Assembly: GCA_017556895.1 (NCBI GenBank)
Contig: JAFYLX010000178.1
Span: 1 to 9,834 of the forward strand
Direction of reading: 5' to 3'
Source of the DNA: Bacillota bacterium
GTDB taxonomy: Bacteria > Bacillota_A > Clostridia > Peptostreptococcales > Anaerovoracaceae
Length of the DNA stretch: 9,834 bases
Part shown: one piece after another, positions 5,946-9,834 of the stretch
Position numbering within the stretch: position 1 is the stretch's first letter
How the letters are laid out: the number at the start of each line of letters is the position of its first letter
Notes under the pieces: model-generated
What the model saw: only the letters and a program-made list of their open reading frames with translations
What the model was told of the DNA's origin: nothing
The model's database searches: none
Translations under genes and position numbers: made by a program

Positions 5946-6761
5946 ATGAGTAAAAAACAAAAAATAAGAAGTGCTCTGATTTTCGTCGGCTTGATAATCG
6001 TATTCCTAGTAGGAAGCATATTGACAGCTAATCCTCATGGTAGCCATGGTGATATTCAAGAAACCATGCGAGATGCAGTGCTTCACGAAACGGGTCAAAT
6101 TAGGATTTTCGGAGATTTTACGGTCAATCCAGGACTAGTTTCAGCTTTCGTTGTAACGGGGATGCTATTTGTATTAGCCCTTATCATTAGAATCTTTGTG
6201 ATTCCAAAATTTACAATCGTACCGGGAAGGTTTCAACTTCTACTTGAGCAGGCAGTAAATCTGTTTGACAATATGGTCAAAGGAAACAGCCCACATAGAA
6301 ACAAATTCTTAAGTGCATATGTTTTTGCCATAGGAATTTACATCTTCTTTGGAACTATGTTCGAATTGTTTGGGTTCCAGGTAATTACAGTGCAGGGTAC
6401 ATCATTATCGCTGCCGGCGCCTATGTCAGATGTAAATTGTGCAATTTGCCTAGGATGCTTATCATATCTAGTAATTATGTCCGGTGGTATAGCAGGAAAC
6501 GGAGTAAAAGGTATTATAAAAACTCTAAAGGATTTCTCGCTACCAATTTCAATGAGTTTCCGACTTTTTGGCGCTTTGCTTAGTGGAGCGTTGGTAACGG
6601 AACTAGTTTATCACTACAGCTCACTTAGCTATGGTGTACCGGTACTTGTAGGCCTAATGTTCACTGTGTTACATGCGATTATTCAGGCGTACGTACTTAC
6701 CATGCTGACATCCTTGTTCTATGGTGAGGTTTCAGAACCGGCTCATTTGGCACACGAGTAA
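5946..6761 (+). CDS. atpB: ATP synthase Fo subunit a
   Basis: Subunit a forms the ion half-channels next to the c-ring. With ATG 5946 the protein has 271 residues and about five or six membrane helices (near 11-27, 63-86, 122-146, 165-183, 200-222, 232-258). Family landmarks are PMSDVN (159-164, the usual PTADVN) and the essential arginine R206 in SFRLFGALLSGA; Q247 in IIQAYVLTMLTSLFYGE matches the conserved glutamine of the last helix. Most subunits read RLFGN after the arginine; here the Asn is A210, and the position of E. coli Glu219 is A215. No atpI or atpZ precedes it, unlike many Bacillota operons, unless they lie elsewhere. Codon use is mixed (CGN, AGG and AGA arginine), unlike the rnf genes. 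Confidence 0.95.
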   Translation: MSKKQKIRSALIFVGLIIVFLVGSILTANPHGSHGDIQETMRDAVLHETGQIRIFGDFTVNPGLVSAFVVTGMLFVLALIIRIFVIPKFTIVPGRFQLLLEQAVNLFDNMVKGNSPHRNKFLSAYVFAIGIYIFFGTMFELFGFQVITVQGTSLSLPAPMSDVNCAICLGCLSYLVIMSGGIAGNGVKGIIKTLKDFSLPISMSFRLFGALLSGALVTELVYHYSSLSYGVPVLVGLMFTVLHAIIQAYVLTMLTSLFYGEVSEPAHLAHE

Positions 6762-6810
6762 GACGTGAGAACGAGATATAAATATTAAATATATAAAGGA
6801 GATTACAGTA

Positions 6811-7203
6811 ATGAAAAACTTAGGAAGAAAACTATTTGTTGTAACTATATTGATGATTTTAACACTAGCATTAGCTTTACCGGTTTTCGCGGCTGCATCT
6901 GACTCTGGGGAAGCTGAACCGGTAGCAGTAACAGCAACTGGAGACACAGTTGCTTCAGAAGAGGCAATTGAAAGCCAGCTGGCTGGAGACAAAGCTATCG
7001 CAGCGGGTATTGCCATTACAGTATCAGCAGGTGGAGGTGCCCTTGGTATGGGTGTTGCTACAGGTAAAGCTTTAGAAGGTATTTCAAGACAGCCAGAAGT
7101 AGAAGGCAAGATTAGAACGATGTTCATGCTGGGTCTAGTATTCATTGAAACGGCAATAATCTATGCACTATTAGTAGTAATTTTAATCATCTTCGTTATC
7201 TAA
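6811..7203 (+). CDS. atpE: ATP synthase Fo subunit c with an N-terminal signal peptide
   Basis: Subunit c forms the rotating ion-carrying ring. The protein has 130 residues, against about 75-90 for a typical c subunit. The excess is N-terminal: a signal-peptide-like start (positive MKNLGRK, hydrophobic core 8-22, likely cleavage after LPVFA at 27) and then an acidic segment to about 60. The hairpin proper follows, with helix 1 at about 62-82, loop RQPE (93-96) and helix 2 at about 103-128. The ion-binding carboxylate is E113 in FIETAIIY. By my alignment to Ilyobacter tartaricus c, Gln32 becomes M80, Ser66 becomes T114, Thr67 becomes A115, and Tyr70 is kept as Y118. Thus the Gln of the PxxxQ sodium motif is absent; H+ coupling is plausible but not proven. 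AAAGGAG (6795-6801) is nine bases before the ATG. Confidence 0.95.
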   Translation: MKNLGRKLFVVTILMILTLALALPVFAAASDSGEAEPVAVTATGDTVASEEAIESQLAGDKAIAAGIAITVSAGGGALGMGVATGKALEGISRQPEVEGKIRTMFMLGLVFIETAIIYALLVVILIIFVI

Positions 7204-7247
7204 CTGCTAGGAGAAGCAACAGATTATAAAGCAAAAGAGGTGAAACT

Positions 7248-7748
7248 ATGCCATTAAATATTGATTTACAGCAAATCTTTCTCCATTTATTTAACTTTAC
7301 TTTGCTTTTCGGAATTCTTTACTTCTTGCTATATAGCCCTGTAAAGAACTTCATGGCAAAGAGAGAAGGCTACTATGCAGATATGGAAAAAGAAGCTAAC
7401 GCTAATTTAGAAAGCGCAATAAAAGAAAAAGAAACATATTCCGCTTTGCGTCAAGGTGCTGACGAAGAAATTCATCAGGAAAAAGAAAGAGTACGCAAAG
7501 AAATGGATGAACTATATGCTAAGAAGGTTCGCCAGGCAGAGCAGGAAGCGTCAAGAATTCTTTCCAACGCACGTCAGGATGCAATTCGTGAGAAGGAAAA
7601 CATCATTGCAAGTGCTCAGGCAGAAATCTCAGATATGGTCACTACGGCTACAGAAAAAATCGTTCTAAAAGCCAGTGCGTCCGAAGCCTTCGACCAGTTC
7701 TTAGCAGCTGCTGAAGGAGGTACTAACGATGACTCAATCTATCAATAA
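7248..7748 (+). CDS. atpF: ATP synthase Fo subunit b
   Basis: Subunit b is the peripheral-stalk protein that joins subunit a in the membrane to F1. The 166-residue protein has one N-terminal membrane helix (about 9-30), the conserved [11 protein letters not shown] start of the cytoplasmic part (30-40), a long charged coiled coil (about 40-130) and the closing region [19 protein letters not shown] (134-152). Length and architecture are those of a complete b subunit, so the missing delta N-domain is not hidden here. AGAGGTG (7236-7242) lies five bases before the ATG. Its 3' end holds the ribosome site AAGGAGGT for the next gene and overlaps that gene by 20 bases in another frame, implying translational coupling. 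Confidence 0.94.
   Translation: MPLNIDLQQIFLHLFNFTLLFGILYFLLYSPVKNFMAKREGYYADMEKEANANLESAIKEKETYSALRQGADEEIHQEKERVRKEMDELYAKKVRQAEQEASRILSNARQDAIREKENIIASAQAEISDMVTTATEKIVLKASASEAFDQFLAAAEGGTNDDSIYQ
7714..7721 (+). promoter_or_regulatory. Ribosome binding site fixing the start of the delta-alpha fusion
   Basis: AAGGAGGT lies seven bases before ATG 7729, inside atpF. It is a near-perfect site, so the extra N-terminal domain of the next protein is really translated and not an annotation artefact. No comparable site precedes the internal ATG at 8038, where a plain alpha would have to begin. Confidence 0.88.
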
Positions 7749-9480
7749 TACTCCAAAGCAGGCAATACTTTACTCAATCACCGCTCCGGATGAAAGTCAG
7801 AAGCAGCGTTTCGTTGCATTTCTATCCAAGAAATACGGCGAAGAAGTAGAACTAAATTGGGAAAAGAGTGACGCCTTTCCGGGTGGATTCCGTCTGGAAG
7901 TAGAAGGTGAAATATATGACTGGTCTGTTAACGGCAGATTCCAGCAGTTAAGAGAGACTCTTACTAAAGTACCAGTAAATAATGGAAATATCATTCCTCT
8001 AATCAAGGAAACTGTAGAATCCTGGACTCCTCAGATTATGGCCCAGGAAGTTGGTACAGTAATGACTGTAGGTGATGGTATCGCTACTATCAAAGGGTTA
8101 GAGGGAGCGACATATGGCGAAATCCTGATCTTTTCCTCTGGTGTTAGAGGCATGGTTCAGGACCTTCGTGAAGACGAAATCGGTTGTATCCTTTTCGATG
8201 AGAGTGAAGAAGTATATGCAGGAAGCACGGTTAAAAGAACTGGCAAGACTGCAGGTGTACCAGTTGGCGAAGCCTTCCTTGGACGTGTTGTAAACGCCCT
8301 TGGAATGCCTATCGATGGAAAGGGTGAAATCTTATCCAGCGGATATCGTGAAATAGAACACGCGGCACCGGGAATCATCGAACGTCAGCCTGTAAACGTA
8401 TCAATGGAAACAGGTATCTTAACTATCGATGCTATGTTCCCTATTGGGCGTGGACAAAGAGAACTTATCATCGGGGATAGACAGACAGGCAAAACGACTA
8501 TTGCACTTGATACGATTTTAAATCAGAAGGGCAAGGACGTTATCTGTATTTACGTTGCCATCGGACAGAAGGCCAGCTCCGTTGCGCAGTTAGTAGAAAC
8601 ACTAAGAAAGCACGATGCTCTAGACTATTCCATCGTGGTTAATGCATCAGCGAGTGATGCGGCTCCACTTCAGTATATCGCACCATATGCAGGTTGTGCA
8701 CTGGGCGAATACTTCATGGAAAAGGGCAAGGACGTATTGATCGTTTACGACGATTTATCAAAGCACGCCGTTGCTTATCGTACACTGTCATTGCTACTAG
8801 AAAGACCACCTGGACGTGAAGCATATCCTGGTGACGTATTCTATCTGCACTCAAGATTGTTAGAAAGATCCGCTCGTCTAGCTGATGAAATCGGAGGCGG
8901 TAGTATTACGGCTCTTCCTATCGTAGAAACACAGGCTGGAGACGTATCCGCATATATTCCAACTAATATTATTTCCATCACAGATGGTCAGATTTTCTTG
9001 GAAAGTGACCTATTCTTCGCAGGACAGCGTCCTGCTGTAAACGTAGGGCTTTCAGTATCCAGAGTAGGTGGGGATGCCCAGACTAAGGCTATGAAGAAGG
9101 CTGCCGGAGCACTTCGTCTAGACCTGGCTCAGTACCGTGAAATGGAAGTATTCACACAGTTTGCCAGCGATTTAGATGATGCAACTAGAAACCAGCTGAC
9201 TTATGGTCAGGGTCTAATGCAGCTATTGAAGCAGCAGCAGTACAGCCCGCTTAAGCACCATCAAAAGGTAATTCTTTTAGTAACGGCTTTAGCTCACTTA
9301 TTACAGGATGTACCTGGTGCCAAAATAGGTGAAATGAAGCACGCACTTTTAGACCACTATGAGTCCAGCCACTTTGATATTTGTCAGCGTATCGATGATA
9401 CTGGCGTTCTGACAGATGAGGATAAAGCAGAGATTATATCTATTTCCAGGGCCTTTATAGAACGCGAAAAGCTGAATTAA
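7729..9480 (+). CDS. atpA: Fusion of ATP synthase delta C-terminal domain and complete F1 subunit alpha
   Basis: The 583-residue protein is about 80 residues longer than a normal alpha. Residues 11-80 match the C-terminal domain of delta/OSCP: a GEEVEL strand (37-42), the GG turn (52-53) and [12 protein letters not shown] (63-74), equivalent to E. coli IDGSVRGRLERL. From about 88 a normal alpha follows: the N-terminal helix [12 protein letters not shown], the beta-barrel domain (about 105-175), Walker A GDRQTGKT (249-256), Walker B VLIVYDD (336-342), SKHAVAYR (344-351), [21 protein letters not shown] (360-380) and the Arg finger R445 in VGLSVSR. It supplies the non-catalytic sites and the arginine of each alpha-beta interface. 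No separate atpH precedes it and the N-terminal domain of delta is missing. The start is fixed by AAGGAGGT (7714-7721). I am very sure of the alpha assignment and confident of the delta domain. Confidence 0.95.
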   Translation: MTQSINNTPKQAILYSITAPDESQKQRFVAFLSKKYGEEVELNWEKSDAFPGGFRLEVEGEIYDWSVNGRFQQLRETLTKVPVNNGNIIPLIKETVESWTPQIMAQEVGTVMTVGDGIATIKGLEGATYGEILIFSSGVRGMVQDLREDEIGCILFDESEEVYAGSTVKRTGKTAGVPVGEAFLGRVVNALGMPIDGKGEILSSGYREIEHAAPGIIERQPVNVSMETGILTIDAMFPIGRGQRELIIGDRQTGKTTIALDTILNQKGKDVICIYVAIGQKASSVAQLVETLRKHDALDYSIVVNASASDAAPLQYIAPYAGCALGEYFMEKGKDVLIVYDDLSKHAVAYRTLSLLLERPPGREAYPGDVFYLHSRLLERSARLADEIGGGSITALPIVETQAGDVSAYIPTNIISITDGQIFLESDLFFAGQRPAVNVGLSVSRVGGDAQTKAMKKAAGALRLDLAQYREMEVFTQFASDLDDATRNQLTYGQGLMQLLKQQQYSPLKHHQKVILLVTALAHLLQDVPGAKIGEMKHALLDHYESSHFDICQRIDDTGVLTDEDKAEIISISRAFIEREKLN

Positions 9481-9491
9481 GGTGATTTGTT

Positions 9492-9834
9492 ATGGCTAAC
9501 ACGAAAGAGATTAAAAACAGAATCAAGAGCGTTCAGGACACTCGAAAGATTACCAATGCAATGTACCTTATCGCTTCTACAAAAATGCAGAAGGCAAAAA
9601 AAGAACTAGACTTGACAAGACCGTATTTTGACGAAGTCCGCAAGGAAGTAAAGCATATATTTCGCAAAATAGACAACGTAAATAGCATATATTTCTATCC
9701 GAAAACAGAAGTTATGGACTATGAAGGAACATACGGAATATTGGTAATAACGGCAGACAAAGGTCTAGCGGGAGCCTATAATCAGAATGTATTAAAAGAA
9801 ACTAATAGGCTTATCAAGGCGCACGACGATGTAA
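9492..9834 (+). CDS. atpG: ATP synthase F1 subunit gamma, 5' part (runs off the window)
   Basis: Subunit gamma is the central rotating shaft of F1. The first 114 residues are visible and the frame is open at the window edge. The N-terminal coiled-coil helix has the family pattern MANTKEIKNRIKSVQDTRKI (1-20), then TNAMYLIASTKMQKAKKE (21-38; the usual form is KAMELVAASKMRKAQ). GILVITADKGLAGAYNQNV (82-100) is the Rossmann-like core strand, equivalent to the usual SDRGLCGGLN. AAGGTGAT (9479-9486) overlaps the alpha stop and lies five bases before the ATG. Beta and epsilon genes are expected downstream. Confidence 0.95.
   Translation, partial: MANTKEIKNRIKSVQDTRKITNAMYLIASTKMQKAKKELDLTRPYFDEVRKEVKHIFRKIDNVNSIYFYPKTEVMDYEGTYGILVITADKGLAGAYNQNVLKETNRLIKAHDDV

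Noticed and set aside
6747..6782. Possible internal promoter before atpE (TTGGCA and TATAAA)
   Set aside because: The spacer is 24 bases, too long for sigma-A, and the spacing fits continuous operon transcription.
6732..7145. 137-residue minus-strand open frame across atpE
   Set aside because: It mirrors the c-subunit coding sequence; the + strand product is unambiguous.
7456..7668. Alternative + frame of 70 codons inside atpF
   Set aside because: It overlaps the coiled-coil coding region of subunit b, has no ribosome site and gives a Lys/Arg/Gln-rich product typical of a shifted frame.

Overview
The window looks like chromosomal DNA from a strictly anaerobic, low-to-medium GC Bacillota, most likely class Clostridia. 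The reasons are the clostridial gene order rnfCDGEAB, very strong AAGGAGG-type ribosome binding sites, intrinsic terminators with U-tracts, and AGA as the arginine codon throughout the rnf genes. I cannot name the genus from the sequence alone.

Layout (all genes on + strand): (1) 1-240, a leader with a bulged hairpin, an intrinsic terminator for whatever lies upstream, and a TATAAT promoter. (2) 241-5208, a complete, tightly coupled six-gene Rnf operon (rnfC, D, G, E, A, B), closed by a strong terminator at 5236-5261. (3) 5346-5768, a monocistronic gene with its own promoter. It encodes a small leucine-rich-repeat protein ending in a module like the divergent InlB B-repeat, and it has no signal peptide. 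(4) 5769-5945, a leader with a TATAAT promoter, a possible 16-codon peptide and a terminator-like hairpin directly in front of the ATP synthase genes. (5) 5946-9834, the first part of an F1Fo ATP synthase operon: atpB (a), atpE (c), atpF (b), a fused delta-C-domain/alpha gene, and the 5' part of atpG (gamma), which runs off the window. Beta and epsilon presumably follow.

The two large operons form one energy-conservation block. Rnf oxidises reduced ferredoxin with NAD+ and exports Na+ or H+; the ATP synthase uses that gradient. The c subunit keeps the ion-binding Glu but lacks the Gln of the classical Na+ site, so the coupling ion is uncertain.

The most unusual feature is the alpha gene (7729-9480). 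Its first ~80 residues are the C-terminal domain of subunit delta (OSCP), fused in frame to a full alpha subunit. No separate atpH exists between atpF and alpha, and the N-terminal domain of delta is absent from the window. Every alpha made from this gene should carry a delta C-domain, which conflicts with the canonical one-delta, three-alpha architecture. Other points of interest are the possible attenuator in front of atpB, a c subunit with a secretory signal peptide and acidic tail, a non-canonical RLFGA motif in subunit a, and the LRR/InlB-repeat protein placed between the two operons.
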